From the NCBI RefSeq assembly GCF_005925325.1, contig NZ_SRMP01000001.1:434001-498000 (forward strand): 64,000 bases of DNA, read 5' to 3'. The stretch's first letter is position 1. Each line of letters starts with the position of its first letter. The stretch is from Pedobacter helvus (lineage in GTDB: Bacteria > Bacteroidota > Bacteroidia > Sphingobacteriales > Sphingobacteriaceae). Positions 42,928 through 51,646 of the stretch are shown in pieces. The notes beneath the pieces were generated by a model, which worked only from the letters and a program-made list of their open reading frames with translations, ran no database searches and was not told the DNA's origin. The position numbers were made by a program, and so were the translations under genes.

Positions 42928-44013
42928 TTATTGCTTTTGAATCTCTACTGGTTTTACAATTACAGGCGCTGATCTGTCTGGATCTTCATATGCGACATAA
43001 CCTTTATATCGGTAAGAGTTTTCTGAACCTGCGCCGCAAACGGTGAAAAAGATACTTTTGTTAGTCTGTTCACTCGCCTTCGGATTAAATTCTCGCTTTG
43101 ATTGTACTGTAACACGCTTATATTTTCGGATAAATCTCGGATCATTGTATTGATCTCGTTTGTAATCTTCCGCAAGTTGACTGGCATTTATTGCTTTGTA
43201 TACATTTAGCTGCTTATCGAAGTTATATTGGGAAGTTTCGGGCATTGGAAACATACGATAATGCTGATTTGCAAACACTTCATTTTGTACCAGTTTCTTT
43301 TCTTCATCGTACTGTTTTTTCCATTCGAGCGTTTCTTTCCATTGACCTTGCTCCTCTTCATCCAAAACCTTTAAAAAACCGCGGTCTCCCCCATAGTTAG
43401 AAAGTTTGATCACATCACCATCTTCCATTTTTTCTATGATTGCCACAAAATCTTCAGATGCCCGCTCTGCTCTATTGTAAACGAAAATAAAATCGTTATA
43501 ACCATCTACATTTTCGTATTTCCAAGCTGTATTGCCCCTTGCATTCCCTTGATTAAGTTCTGAAGGAATAGCAGCCAAAGTAAAGCTATTCATTACACCA
43601 GCTTGTTGATGAACAAAAGGAGCACCGAAACAATTTGCATTTTCGTTAAACACTGGCTTAAAACCAAAACCATCCAGTTCAACAAACGTCCGGCTTCCTC
43701 TATCAAATCCTTTAAAGTCAATCCTGGTACTATCTCCAATACTTGGATTGCGGCTTGCAAAAACTTCGAACAGATCTTGGCCATCTGCAGTGAACAAAAG
43801 TCGATCTTTTTCGATCTTGTAAGTTCCAAAAACTGCGGTAGCATAGCCATATAGCAGATAGGTCCCGTCTGCAAACAAACTGATACCAGAGGTAGAACCG
43901 TAGCGACCGGCATATTTTTTATACATAGAATTTTGCAATGAGTTTTCTTGGGCTGATGTGTTCGAATTCATAAGAAATAGACAGGTAATTAGCGTTAATA
44001 TAAATTTGATCAT
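42928..44013 (-). CDS. Secreted protein of unknown function
   Basis: 361 residues from the ATG at 44013 (MIKFILTLITCLFLMNSNTSAQ signal peptide). The frame is open to 44100, but the extra part lacks a signal and is rejected. The N-terminal half has beta-rich YAGRYGSTSGISLFADGTYLLYGYATAVFGTYKIEKDRLLFTADGQ, a lipocalin-like entry; the middle has a long acidic linker, and the C-terminal part is basic (RKYKRVTVQSKREFNPKASEQ). No known motif. Not linked to neighbours. Confidence 0.7.
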   Translation of the reverse strand: MIKFILTLITCLFLMNSNTSAQENSLQNSMYKKYAGRYGSTSGISLFADGTYLLYGYATAVFGTYKIEKDRLLFTADGQDLFEVFASRNPSIGDSTRIDFKGFDRGSRTFVELDGFGFKPVFNENANCFGAPFVHQQAGVMNSFTLAAIPSELNQGNARGNTAWKYENVDGYNDFIFVYNRAERASEDFVAIIEKMEDGDVIKLSNYGGDRGFLKVLDEEEQGQWKETLEWKKQYDEEKKLVQNEVFANQHYRMFPMPETSQYNFDKQLNVYKAINASQLAEDYKRDQYNDPRFIRKYKRVTVQSKREFNPKASEQTNKSIFFTVCGAGSENSYRYKGYVAYEDPDRSAPVIVKPVEIQKQ

Positions 44014-44163
44014 GGCGATAGATTTGCTTTCTATAACAAGCTTAGCTATTTTAAGTTTGCATTTTATAACTCGTCTACAAAAATCTGAGCAAGAATTCAC
44101 TTGAAAAAAACGATCGTTCCCTTAACTTTCGTATTATTCAAATAAAAGATCGATACAAAAAAC

Positions 44164-44171
44164 TAGCTTTG
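44164..44171 (+). promoter_or_regulatory. -7 element TAGCTTTG of the EamA transporter gene
   Basis: A full TAnnTTTG match, 18 bases before the ATG at 44190. It overlaps the upstream TTG codon (44169) and so argues against using that as the start. Confidence 0.5.
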
Positions 44172-44189
44172 CAAAAATTCAGCTATCGC

Positions 44190-45047
44190 ATGAAACTCAA
44201 AAATATTCCTCCTATACCTGCCGTTTTATTAGCCATTATCAGCGTACAAGGGGGAGCTGCCATTGCAAAAAGTATATTTCCGGTGATGGGTGCATCGGGT
44301 ACTGTAGCTCTACGAATTGGAATTTCTGCCATTATCTTATTTACCATCAACAGACCCAAGCTAAAAGATATTTCAGGTAAACAATGGAAGTTAATTTTTT
44401 GGTATGGAATAATACTAGGTGCAATGAATACCAGTTTTTACCTATCACTTTCCAGAATTCCACTAGGTTTGGCTGTAACCTTAGAATTTATTGGACCTTT
44501 GTTGTTGGCCATTTCTACTTCTAGAAAAGCATTGGATTTTATATGGGTTTTACTAGCAGCAGCAGGCATTGCACTTATTGCACCCTGGTCTGGAGCGAGT
44601 AATATAGATTTGATTGGAGCAGCCTTGGCATTATTGGCCGGGGGGTTTTGGGCGGGCTACATCGTACTTGGCGGCAAATTGTCTCAAACTATGGACGGTT
44701 CACAAGCGGTAAGTGTTGGTTTGTTGTTTGCAAGTCTTATAGCAGTTCCAGCAGGAATAATAGAAGGTAATTTTGCCAACTTAAATGCAAACATGTTATT
44801 ACACGGACTTGGTATTGCTTTGCTTTCCAGTGCTATTCCCTACACTTTAGAAATGAATGCGCTTAAACACATCCCGGCTAAAACTTTCAGTATTTTAATG
44901 AGCTTAGAACCAGCGGCGGCGGCGGTTTGCGGCTTACTCTTTTTAAGAGAGCACTTATCTATCCACGAGTGGGCTGCTATTGCTTTGATAGTTGGAGCCA
45001 GCACAGGTTCTACACTTACCAAAAATAAACAAGCCAAAAGCCATTAA
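44190..45047 (+). CDS. EamA/DMT-family transporter (RhtA-like)
   Basis: 285 residues from the ATG at 44190, ten membrane helices. Two EamA halves are visible: IPAVLLAIISVQGGAAIAKSIFPVMGASGTVALRIGISAIIL...IPLGLAVTLEFIGPLLLAIS, and LALLAGGFWAGYIVLGGKLSQTMDG...LSSAIPYTLEMNALKHIPAKTFSILMSLEPAAAAVCGLLFLREHLSIHEWAAIALIVGAS. The EFIGPL and EPAAAAV..F..E motifs match the RhtA threonine/homoserine exporter branch. It exports an amino acid or drug-like small molecule; substrate not known. Confidence 0.9.
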   Translation: MKLKNIPPIPAVLLAIISVQGGAAIAKSIFPVMGASGTVALRIGISAIILFTINRPKLKDISGKQWKLIFWYGIILGAMNTSFYLSLSRIPLGLAVTLEFIGPLLLAISTSRKALDFIWVLLAAAGIALIAPWSGASNIDLIGAALALLAGGFWAGYIVLGGKLSQTMDGSQAVSVGLLFASLIAVPAGIIEGNFANLNANMLLHGLGIALLSSAIPYTLEMNALKHIPAKTFSILMSLEPAAAAVCGLLFLREHLSIHEWAAIALIVGASTGSTLTKNKQAKSH

Positions 45048-45164
45048 TCAATGATAACTACAACATTACCAATAAAATAAGAAAAAATAATTTTATTTTA
45101 TAGCAATAAGTTCTTTACCTTTAGAAAAAATCCAACCCAAATAATCTATTTTAAAAGAATTAAA

Positions 45165-45716
45165 ATGAAAAAGAAATTATTAGCGCTATTAGTTATAGGA
45201 TCGGCAGTTGTAGCCTCATCATGTAACAAAATTAAAGAGGCTACCAATCAAAACATTACGTTAACTGGTGCAGAAGTTACTTTAGTTGTATCTCCGAAAG
45301 ATATTTCGACTGGTTCAGTAGAGCTACAATCTGCAACTGCAACTTCAGATATAGATGCTCTGATTAAAGAAAAAGCATCTGGTTTTGGTTTGAAAAACGT
45401 AAAGTCTTTGAAAGTAAAAACACTTACTGCAGAAATTACTGAGGGATTTAGTGCAACCAGTAATTTTTCAAGTTTTAAAGACTTATCTGCAACGCTTGAA
45501 GCTCCCGGAAAAACACCTTTCATAGCTAGCTATACTGGTACACCTTCTGCGTCAAGTACTAGTATCAGCTTCACAGTTAGTAATGCAGTTGACTTAAAAG
45601 ACTTAGTATCTGCCGGAACCGTAAAATACACTTTAAAAGGTACAGTACTTAGCAAACCTACAACTACTTTAACCCTTAAGGTTAAAACTACATATGATGT
45701 TGTAGTAGGCCTTTAA
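45165..45716 (+). CDS. Lipoprotein of unknown function
   Basis: 183 residues. Lipoprotein signal (LLALLVIGSAVVASSCNKI, Cys about 20). The mature part is a Ser/Thr-rich beta-sheet protein (FGLKNVKSLKVKTLTAEITEGFSATSNFSSFKDLSATLE). Single gene with a good terminator. No family recognised. Confidence 0.72.
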   Translation: MKKKLLALLVIGSAVVASSCNKIKEATNQNITLTGAEVTLVVSPKDISTGSVELQSATATSDIDALIKEKASGFGLKNVKSLKVKTLTAEITEGFSATSNFSSFKDLSATLEAPGKTPFIASYTGTPSASSTSISFTVSNAVDLKDLVSAGTVKYTLKGTVLSKPTTTLTLKVKTTYDVVVGL

Positions 45717-45733
45717 TAAACTAAACCACTAGG

Positions 45734-45768
45734 ATAGGTCAATGTGAAAACATTGGCCTATTTTTTTT
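45734..45768 (+). terminator. Terminator of the lipoprotein gene
   Basis: 12-bp stem ATAGGTCAATGT / ACATTGGCCTAT (one G-T pair), GAAA loop, then eight T. Confidence 0.88.
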
Positions 45769-45865
45769 GCACCTTAAAAAAAATGAACAAAAAAAGGAGA
45801 CACAAATAATGCATCTCCCTTTAACTTAAAATATTTTATTGGGTACTTTATACTTTCAACTTTTA

Positions 45866-46216
45866 CTATCCTTCTTGGTGTAACCAAGCTTTCTTAGCTA
45901 AGAGTTCTTCTTCAGTTTCACGAATGTCTTCATCGTCTACACAGCAATCTACTGGGCAAACGGCAGCACATTGAGGCTCATCATGGAAACCTTTACACTC
46001 TGTACACTTATCCGAAACAATATAATATACTTCATCAGAAACAGCATCTTGAGCGGCTCCCGCATCTATTTCACTACCTCCAAAATCAATAATACCATCT
46101 AAAGCAGTACCATCAGAAAACCTCCAAGCTGTACCAGCATCGTAAATTGCGTTATTAGGGCATTCAGGCTCACATGCCCCACAGTTTATACATTCGTCTG
46201 TTATTTTAATTGCCAT
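45866..46216 (-). CDS. Two-[4Fe-4S] ferredoxin
   Basis: 116 residues. First cluster motif CINCGACEPECPNNAI (CxxCxxCxxxCP); second CTECKGFHDEPQCAAVCPVDCC (CxxC-x8-CxxxCP), with a longer spacer as in the Chromatium-type ferredoxins. A long acidic loop (about 28-66) lies between. It carries low-potential electrons in the cytoplasm. It is divergent from the LuxC-like reductase, and the two promoters overlap. Confidence 0.93.
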   Translation of the reverse strand: MAIKITDECINCGACEPECPNNAIYDAGTAWRFSDGTALDGIIDFGGSEIDAGAAQDAVSDEVYYIVSDKCTECKGFHDEPQCAAVCPVDCCVDDEDIRETEEELLAKKAWLHQEG

Positions 46217-46244
46217 CTTTTCGTCTAAATCTAAATGCGAAGTT

Positions 46245-46265
46245 TACCTTTGCGTCGCAAATATA
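46245..46265. promoter_or_regulatory. Overlapping divergent -7 elements on a TTTGCG-T-CGCAAA dyad
   Basis: Plus strand TACCTTTG (46245-46252) serves the acyl-CoA reductase. Minus strand TATATTTG (46265-46258) serves the ferredoxin. Both TTTG parts lie in one perfect dyad, TTTGCG-T-CGCAAA (46249-46261). RNA polymerase could not sit on both at once. Confidence 0.65.
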
Positions 46266-46295
46266 ATACATAATCCATTTATAATAGTTCTAAAT

Positions 46296-47315
46296 ATGTC
46301 GTCACTTCGTAAAGAACAGCTAATTTCTGCTTTCAAACAACTAGGAAAATACCTTAGCCAACCAGATGAGGCTTTCAATTTGGCTGTTTATTCTGCTAGA
46401 AACGCAAACGCTTGGTTTACAGAAGAAGAAGTGAATAGATCGGTGAAAGCTTTGGCAGAAATGCTTAACGAGGCCGATTTAGAGCAATGGTTTGAAAATA
46501 TTAGTGTGACTACAGCGCCTAAAAAAGTAGGCTTAATCTTAGCAGGAAACATCCCTTTGGTTGGCTTTCACGATGTGATGTGTGTTTTAGCAACCGGAAA
46601 TATTGCGCAAATTAAATTATCTTCATCTGACAATAAACTTTTACCTTTTATACTAAATCAGCTTTGTGAGATTTTACCTGAGCTGAAAAACCATATTATT
46701 TACGCTGAGCAATTGAAAAACTTCGATGCGGTTATTGCTACCGGAAGCAACAATACCTCAAGGTACTTCGAGTACTATTTTGGCAAAGTTCCCAATATCA
46801 TCAGAAGAAACAGAAATAGTGTAGCAGTTTTAACAGGAGAAGAAACAAAAGAAGAAATTGCAGAATTGGGTCACGATATTTTAGATTACTTTGGGATGGG
46901 TTGTCGTAGTATCTCCAAAATCTTCATCCCTAAGAATTACGAAATCAAAAACTTTTTTGAGCCTTTGGAGCAATACCAAGAGATCATTAACCACTTTAAA
47001 TACAACAATAATTACGATTACAATAAATCGATCTACTTGGTAAATCAACAAACACACTATGATAATGGCTTCTTGTTGTTGAAAGAAGATGAAGGTTTAT
47101 CATCGCCTTTGGCCGTATTGTATTACGAAACTTACGAGAATGCAGCCGACGTAATGGAAAAGCTGGAACAGCAGCAAGAGCAAATTCAGTGTGTAGTGAG
47201 TAAAATACCTAACGAAGGCTTACAGCCCCTTCAGTTCGGACAAAGTCAACATCCTAAACTGTGGGACTACGCAGATAATATTGATACGATAAAATTTCTA
47301 AACAATCTAAATTAA
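46296..47315 (+). CDS. LuxC-like acyl-CoA reductase
   Basis: 339 residues. Aldehyde dehydrogenase-like acyl-CoA reductase: cofactor region KKVGLILAGNIPLVGFHDVMCVLATGN, FDAVIATGSNNTSRYFEYYFG, and the catalytic Cys in LDYFGMGCRSISKIFIPKNYEI (about 209). It would reduce an acyl-CoA or acyl thioester to an aldehyde with NAD(P)H. It is head to head with a 2x[4Fe-4S] ferredoxin, an arrangement that occurs often in Bacteroidota. The hydrophobic protein gene after it is 4 bp downstream and may be cotranscribed. Confidence 0.88.
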   Translation: MSSLRKEQLISAFKQLGKYLSQPDEAFNLAVYSARNANAWFTEEEVNRSVKALAEMLNEADLEQWFENISVTTAPKKVGLILAGNIPLVGFHDVMCVLATGNIAQIKLSSSDNKLLPFILNQLCEILPELKNHIIYAEQLKNFDAVIATGSNNTSRYFEYYFGKVPNIIRRNRNSVAVLTGEETKEEIAELGHDILDYFGMGCRSISKIFIPKNYEIKNFFEPLEQYQEIINHFKYNNNYDYNKSIYLVNQQTHYDNGFLLLKEDEGLSSPLAVLYYETYENAADVMEKLEQQQEQIQCVVSKIPNEGLQPLQFGQSQHPKLWDYADNIDTIKFLNNLN

Positions 47316-47319
47316 AAAA

Positions 47320-47976
47320 ATGAAAAAATTACTCTCTTTATTGGTATTCGTTGTATTAGGCAAAATAACTTTTGGTCAAACAAACAAGGAGTTATATATC
47401 TCAAATTATCCTAACGGAATTTATACAACGAAAGCAGACTTTGTCAATAAACTTCCTAATGATACTTCAGCCATAGTTCCGAAGAATTTACCAGGCAAAA
47501 AGAAAGACAGTTTAACGCTAGAACAAAACACTTTTTTCTACACTTCTAAAACAGACAAAAAAATAAAAAATGTATTTGCAGTTGTTTACAACAATCATAT
47601 CTTTTTTAATATTGCCTCAATTCTATCAAACAGAAATAAAACTGATCGTTCACAAAACCATAACAATCCTAATTCGTTTGTAGGTGTATTAATCGGTGGA
47701 AATAACTATTTGTACACTGAAGCCAACTTAGCAAATGCTTGGGCGCAAGGTTTTGCATACGGTATGGGCGGAGCAATTGGCGGTATAGCTGCTCAAGGCA
47801 TGATTTACGGAAAAGGAATTGTCTGGGATGTAAAAAATGAAGAATTTAATATTTTTAAGAATTGCAAGGATTATAATGAATTCATTAAAGACAAATATCC
47901 TTCGGGCGTACAAGAGTGCAAAAATAATCAGCCTGATGTATTAAAAATTCGAGCTGATATTAAAACTATTCTTTAA
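47320..47976 (+). CDS. Secreted protein of unknown function
   Basis: 218 residues with a signal peptide (LLSLLVFVVLGKITFGQ). Mature part: ISNYPNGIYTTKADFVNKLPND, a central IFFNIASILSNRNKTDRSQN, and a Gly-rich stretch GVLIGGNNYLYTEANLANAWAQGFAYGMGGAIGGIAAQGMIYGKGI that may be a membrane-active hairpin. It ends with a Cys pair region (CKDYNEFIKDKYPSGVQECKNN). No family recognised. Starts 4 bases after the reductase stop. Confidence 0.72.
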   Translation: MKKLLSLLVFVVLGKITFGQTNKELYISNYPNGIYTTKADFVNKLPNDTSAIVPKNLPGKKKDSLTLEQNTFFYTSKTDKKIKNVFAVVYNNHIFFNIASILSNRNKTDRSQNHNNPNSFVGVLIGGNNYLYTEANLANAWAQGFAYGMGGAIGGIAAQGMIYGKGIVWDVKNEEFNIFKNCKDYNEFIKDKYPSGVQECKNNQPDVLKIRADIKTIL

Positions 47977-48025
47977 TGAATGATGATTTTAACCGTTATC
48001 TTTCCACTTTTAATTTTTAACTTCT

Positions 48026-48033
48026 TACTTTTG
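48026..48033 (+). promoter_or_regulatory. -7 element TACTTTTG before the small protein gene
   Basis: A full TAnnTTTG match that ends 5 bases before the ATG at 48039, so the mRNA would be almost leaderless. Confidence 0.5.
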
Positions 48034-48038
48034 AAAGA

Positions 48039-48242
48039 ATGTATATCATCAAAGTTAAAGGCATTGCTAAAATACCCGATTACGTACAGCTTAGAGACGA
48101 CAAGTTTACCTTACTTGCTTATTTCAGAGTAGATAGACCTGATAAATCTCTCGAGAAATTGGGCTTTGGAGATCAACAAGAGAAAATAATGAGTTTTATT
48201 AACGAGTTGCCTTTTGGACAGGTAACTAAATTAGATATTTAA
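48039..48242 (+). CDS. Conserved small protein upstream of the FtsE-like ATPase
   Basis: 67 residues, soluble: MYIIKVKGIAKIPDYVQLRDDKFTLLAYFRVDRPDKSLEKLGFGDQQEKIMSFINELPFGQVTKLDI. Its stop overlaps the start context of the ABC gene (ATG two bases later), so the two are coupled. Family function is not known to me. The strand-helix-strand pattern gives a small alpha/beta protein. Confidence 0.75.
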   Translation: MYIIKVKGIAKIPDYVQLRDDKFTLLAYFRVDRPDKSLEKLGFGDQQEKIMSFINELPFGQVTKLDI

Positions 48243-48243
48243 C

Positions 48244-48933
48244 ATGGCAGCGAGCATAGAGAGCGTTATTACCTTAAACAATGTTGATGTTTTCCAGCAA
48301 AAACACTTAGTATTATCTAACGTAAAACTTGATATTGCTAAAGGCGAATTTGTATTTCTAATTGGTGCAACTGGCTCTGGAAAAAGTAGTTTATTGAAAA
48401 TCATTTATGGCGATTTACATATCGGTAATGGCGATGGAAGCGTTGCTAATTTCAATCTCAAATCGCTCTCTGAAAAAGAAGTACCTTTCTTGAGAAGAAA
48501 ACTGGGCATCGTTTTTCAAGATTTTCAATTGCTAAGTGATAGAACTATTGAGCAAAACTTGGAGTTTGTTTTAAAAGCCACTGGTTGGAAAGACAAAAAC
48601 TTGATTACCGAGCGCATTAAAGATGTCTTGGAAAAGGTTGGCTTGCGTTCGAAGATCAAGAAAATGCCACACGAAATGTCGGGCGGCGAGCAACAACGTA
48701 TTGTAATTGCAAGAGCTTTACTAAACAATCCCGAAATTATTTTAGCCGATGAGCCGACGGGTAACTTAGATCCAGAAACCTCTGAAGAAATTGTGCTTTT
48801 ATTGAAACAGATTAGCCAAAACGGCACTGCTGTTTTAATGGCTACGCACGATTACCATATCATCCGCACCTTCCCTTCTCGTATCATTAAATGCGAAAAT
48901 GGATTGATCCATGAGGATGTTCAAATCGCTTAA
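48244..48933 (+). CDS. FtsE-like ABC transporter ATP-binding protein
   Basis: 229 residues, one ABC ATPase domain. Walker A GATGSGKSS, Q loop VFQDFQLLSDR, signature MSGGEQQRIVIARALL, Walker B IILADEPTGNLDPETSEEI, H loop ATHDYH. The overall pattern (FLIGATGSGKSSLLKIIYGDL) fits FtsE/LolD-type ATPases, which drive FtsX-like permeases in cell division or cell wall hydrolysis. The permease is not next to it. Confidence 0.9.
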   Translation: MAASIESVITLNNVDVFQQKHLVLSNVKLDIAKGEFVFLIGATGSGKSSLLKIIYGDLHIGNGDGSVANFNLKSLSEKEVPFLRRKLGIVFQDFQLLSDRTIEQNLEFVLKATGWKDKNLITERIKDVLEKVGLRSKIKKMPHEMSGGEQQRIVIARALLNNPEIILADEPTGNLDPETSEEIVLLLKQISQNGTAVLMATHDYHIIRTFPSRIIKCENGLIHEDVQIA

Positions 48934-49039
48934 ATTAAGGTTAAAAGCAAAAGGCCGAAAGCAAAAAGCGCTAACGCCTATAATTCTGACAAAATTTTAA
49001 TTGACAGCCATTCTGTTAGTCGAACTTGACGTAAAACTG

Positions 49040-49079
49040 ACAGCATGGCTGTTTTATTTGGCTTGGCAAAGCTTTTGTT
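49040..49079 (+). promoter_or_regulatory. Upstream region of grpE-dnaJ: palindrome and sigma54-like box
   Basis: A perfect dyad ACAGC-ATG-GCTGT (49040-49052), then TTGGCAAAGCTTTTGTT (49063-49079). The latter resembles a sigma54 -24/-12 pair (TGGCA...TTGC) but has GT where GC is expected. The start codon follows 43 bases later. No TAnnTTTG match lies here, so a heat-shock-type or RpoN promoter is possible. Confidence 0.35.
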
Positions 49080-49122
49080 AAGCACTCTTTGAAAAATCCC
49101 TTAGGACAAAACACTAGTACAC

Positions 49123-49713
49123 ATGTTTAATAAGAAGAAAAAGGAAGAAGAACCAGTGGTTGAAAATAATACAGCTGAAGAAGCAGCAGAAAACCTTAAT
49201 GACAACGTTGAAAACACGACTGAGCAAGCTGAGAATGAAGTTAGCGAGCCTGTAGTTGAATTATCGGCAGAAGAAAAACTACAACAACAAGTAGCTGAAT
49301 TAAACGACAAATACCTGCGTCTTTTTGCTGAATTTGACAACTTTAAACGTCGTACACAAAAAGAACGCGTAGAATTATTGCAAACTGCAGGTAAAGATAT
49401 CGTTGTTTCACTTTTACCTGTTTTGGACGATTTTGAACGTGCTATCAAAGCAACTGAAAATTCTACGGAGGTTGCCCCAGTTCGTGAAGGCATTGAGTTG
49501 GTACAAACTAAACTGAAAACTATTTTAAGCCAAAAAGGATTAAAAGAAATCGAAAGTTTAAACACTCCTTTTGATACAGACTTACATGAAGCAATTACAC
49601 AAATCCCTTCGCCAACTGAAGAGCAAAAAGGAAAAGTAATTGATCAGTTAGAAAAAGGTTACACGCTTAACGACAAGGTAGTTCGTTTCGCTAAAGTGGT
49701 AGTTGGAGCATAA
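49123..49713 (+). CDS. grpE: GrpE nucleotide exchange factor
   Basis: 196 residues. A highly charged disordered N terminus (about 1-55), a coiled coil LQQQVAELNDKYLRLFAEFDNFKRRTQKER, and the C-terminal beta domain with LLPVLDDFERAI, GLKEIESLNTPFDTDLHEAITQIPSPTEEQKGKVIDQLEKGYTLNDKVVRFAKVVVG. It releases ADP from DnaK in protein folding. The gene lies 83 bp before dnaJ, probably one transcript. Confidence 0.96.
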   Translation: MFNKKKKEEEPVVENNTAEEAAENLNDNVENTTEQAENEVSEPVVELSAEEKLQQQVAELNDKYLRLFAEFDNFKRRTQKERVELLQTAGKDIVVSLLPVLDDFERAIKATENSTEVAPVREGIELVQTKLKTILSQKGLKEIESLNTPFDTDLHEAITQIPSPTEEQKGKVIDQLEKGYTLNDKVVRFAKVVVGA

Positions 49714-49796
49714 AGGAATTTTGAATGATTAAAGTTGAAATGATTGAATAATACATTTGGTCATTTCTCATTTAGTCATTTAATCATTAATAAAAG

Positions 49797-50960
49797 ATGA
49801 GCAAAAGAGATTATTACGACGTACTTGGAGTTGCCAAAGGTGCATCGGCGGAAGAGATTAAAAAAGCTTACCGTAAGTTGGCTATTAAATATCACCCCGA
49901 TAAAAATCCTGACGACAAATCTGCGGAGGAGAAGTTTAAGGAAGCTGCCGAGGCTTATGAAGTATTAAGTAGTCCAGAGAAAAAACAACGTTACGATCAG
50001 TTTGGACATGCCGGAGTTGGTGGTGCAGCTGGTGGTGGTGGTTATGGCGGCGGCATGAACATGGAAGATATCTTCAGCCAATTTGGAGATATTTTTGGTG
50101 GCGGTGGCGGCAGCCCGTTTGATAGTTTTTTTGGCGGTGGCGGACAATCGAGAGGTGGCCGTAGAGTAGCTAAAGGTTCTAACTTACGTATAAAAGTAAA
50201 ATTAACCTTAGAAGAAATTGCTAACGGTGCCGAGAAAAAAATTAAGGTTAACAAGCAGGTAACCTGTAAAACCTGTGATGGTAGTGGGGCAAAAGATAAA
50301 GGCTCGGTAAGTACTTGTAGCACTTGTGGTGGTGCAGGATCGGTGCGTAGAGTTACCAATACCATTCTAGGACAGATGCAAACTACAGCTACCTGCCCTA
50401 CTTGTCATGGTAGCGGACAACAAATTACTGCAAAATGCGGTACATGCCATGGCGACGGAACCGTTCGCGGTGAAGAAACCATCACCATTAACATTCCTGC
50501 CGGTGTAAGTGAGGGCATGCAGTTGAGCATGGCCGGAAAAGGTAACGCGGCTCCAAACGGCGGCGTTCCTGGAGATTTAATCATCTTAATTGAAGAAACT
50601 CCTCACGAAACCTTAAAAAGAGAAGGCAACAATGTTGTTTACGATTTACATGTAAGCATTCCTGATGCGGCTTTAGGTGCAAGTGTAGAAGTACCTACTA
50701 TTGATGGCAAAGCGAAAATCAAGATTGAGCCAGGTACACAAAGTGGCAAATTGCTTCGTTTAAAAGGAAAAGGTATTCCAGAAGTAAACTCTTATCACAG
50801 AGGCGACCAAATTATCCATGTGAACATTTGGACACCAAAAGCTTTAAACAGCGAAGAAAGAGCGTTACTTGAAAAATTAAGAGAATCTCCAAACTTTAAG
50901 CCACAACCTGGTAAAAACGACAAGAGTTTCTTTGATAAAATGAAAGAATATTTCGAATAA
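49797..50960 (+). CDS. dnaJ: DnaJ chaperone
   Basis: 387 residues, full length. J domain (1-70) with the HPD motif (YHPDKNPDD), Gly/Phe-rich linker ([27 protein letters not shown]), four CXXCXGXG zinc motifs ([32 protein letters not shown]), and the C-terminal peptide-binding part ([13 protein letters not shown] [43 protein letters not shown]). It presents substrates to DnaK. Terminator follows. Confidence 0.97.
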   Translation: MSKRDYYDVLGVAKGASAEEIKKAYRKLAIKYHPDKNPDDKSAEEKFKEAAEAYEVLSSPEKKQRYDQFGHAGVGGAAGGGGYGGGMNMEDIFSQFGDIFGGGGGSPFDSFFGGGGQSRGGRRVAKGSNLRIKVKLTLEEIANGAEKKIKVNKQVTCKTCDGSGAKDKGSVSTCSTCGGAGSVRRVTNTILGQMQTTATCPTCHGSGQQITAKCGTCHGDGTVRGEETITINIPAGVSEGMQLSMAGKGNAAPNGGVPGDLIILIEETPHETLKREGNNVVYDLHVSIPDAALGASVEVPTIDGKAKIKIEPGTQSGKLLRLKGKGIPEVNSYHRGDQIIHVNIWTPKALNSEERALLEKLRESPNFKPQPGKNDKSFFDKMKEYFE

Positions 50961-50981
50961 CTAGAAGTTTAAATATATACA

Positions 50982-51018
50982 GCCCCCAATAAGCGAATAA
51001 CTTTTTGGGGGCTTTTTT
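50982..51018 (+). terminator. Terminator of grpE-dnaJ
   Basis: Stem GCCCCCAA / TTGGGGGC (50982-50989 and 51005-51012) followed by six T. Confidence 0.88.
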
Positions 51019-51151
51019 AGTTTCATTTTTTCAACAAAACAAACAACGAAAAGCCTTCTACGTTCTGTAATATCAGGATAAATTAAGGCAGAATACATTA
51101 TTTATTGTAACGAACGAGCCTTCAACTTATCTAAACAATAAAATCGATACC

Positions 51152-51646
51152 ATGGAAAAATTGATAACTTGGACAAAGGGAGTGTTTGATAGTTCATATC
51201 AGATTTTTTGCAATGGTCAGATATGTGGCAACTTAATCTTCGAAACCTGGAACAACCATGCTTTTGGGATTATGTCGCAGAAGAATTATCATTTTAGAAC
51301 TAAAGGTTTTTCAGACATCACCACTACTATTTACGGCGATAATAATGAGGAGTTAGGTATTATTACTTTTCATATGTGGCAATTTAGAGCTATCATTTCC
51401 CTAAAAGATCAAACACCTTTCACTTGGAACTACAGTAACAGTTGGTTAAGCAGTTGGAATTTAAGTGATCATCAACATACGCACATGCACTTCAGGGCAT
51501 CATCTGGCTCCGGTACAATCATGGGTAAAAACCTCGATAATGAATTGGCGCTTATAGCTGGCCTTTACATCAAAGAGTTCTTTTCACGTATTCTTGTAAC
51601 GTTTATAGTTTTTGTAGCCATCATGGTTGCTTTAAGAGGTGTTTAA
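51152..51646 (+). CDS. Tail-anchored protein with an aromatic beta-rich domain
   Basis: 164 residues. The N-terminal 130 residues are aromatic and beta-rich (ITWTKGVFDSSYQIFCNGQICGNLIFETWNNHAFGIM, KNYHFRTKGFSDITTTIYGDNNEELGIITFHMWQF) and resemble a tubby/LURP-one-like sheet, which I cannot confirm. One C-terminal membrane helix (ILVTFIVFVAIMVALRGV) anchors it. The stop codon overlaps the convergent DUF502 gene by 4 bases (TTAA). No function known. Confidence 0.65.
   Translation: MEKLITWTKGVFDSSYQIFCNGQICGNLIFETWNNHAFGIMSQKNYHFRTKGFSDITTTIYGDNNEELGIITFHMWQFRAIISLKDQTPFTWNYSNSWLSSWNLSDHQHTHMHFRASSGSGTIMGKNLDNELALIAGLYIKEFFSRILVTFIVFVAIMVALRGV

Noticed and set aside
48039..48242. Fructose-6-phosphate aldolase
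   Set aside because: At 67 residues it is far too short for a TIM-barrel aldolase and has none of its motifs.
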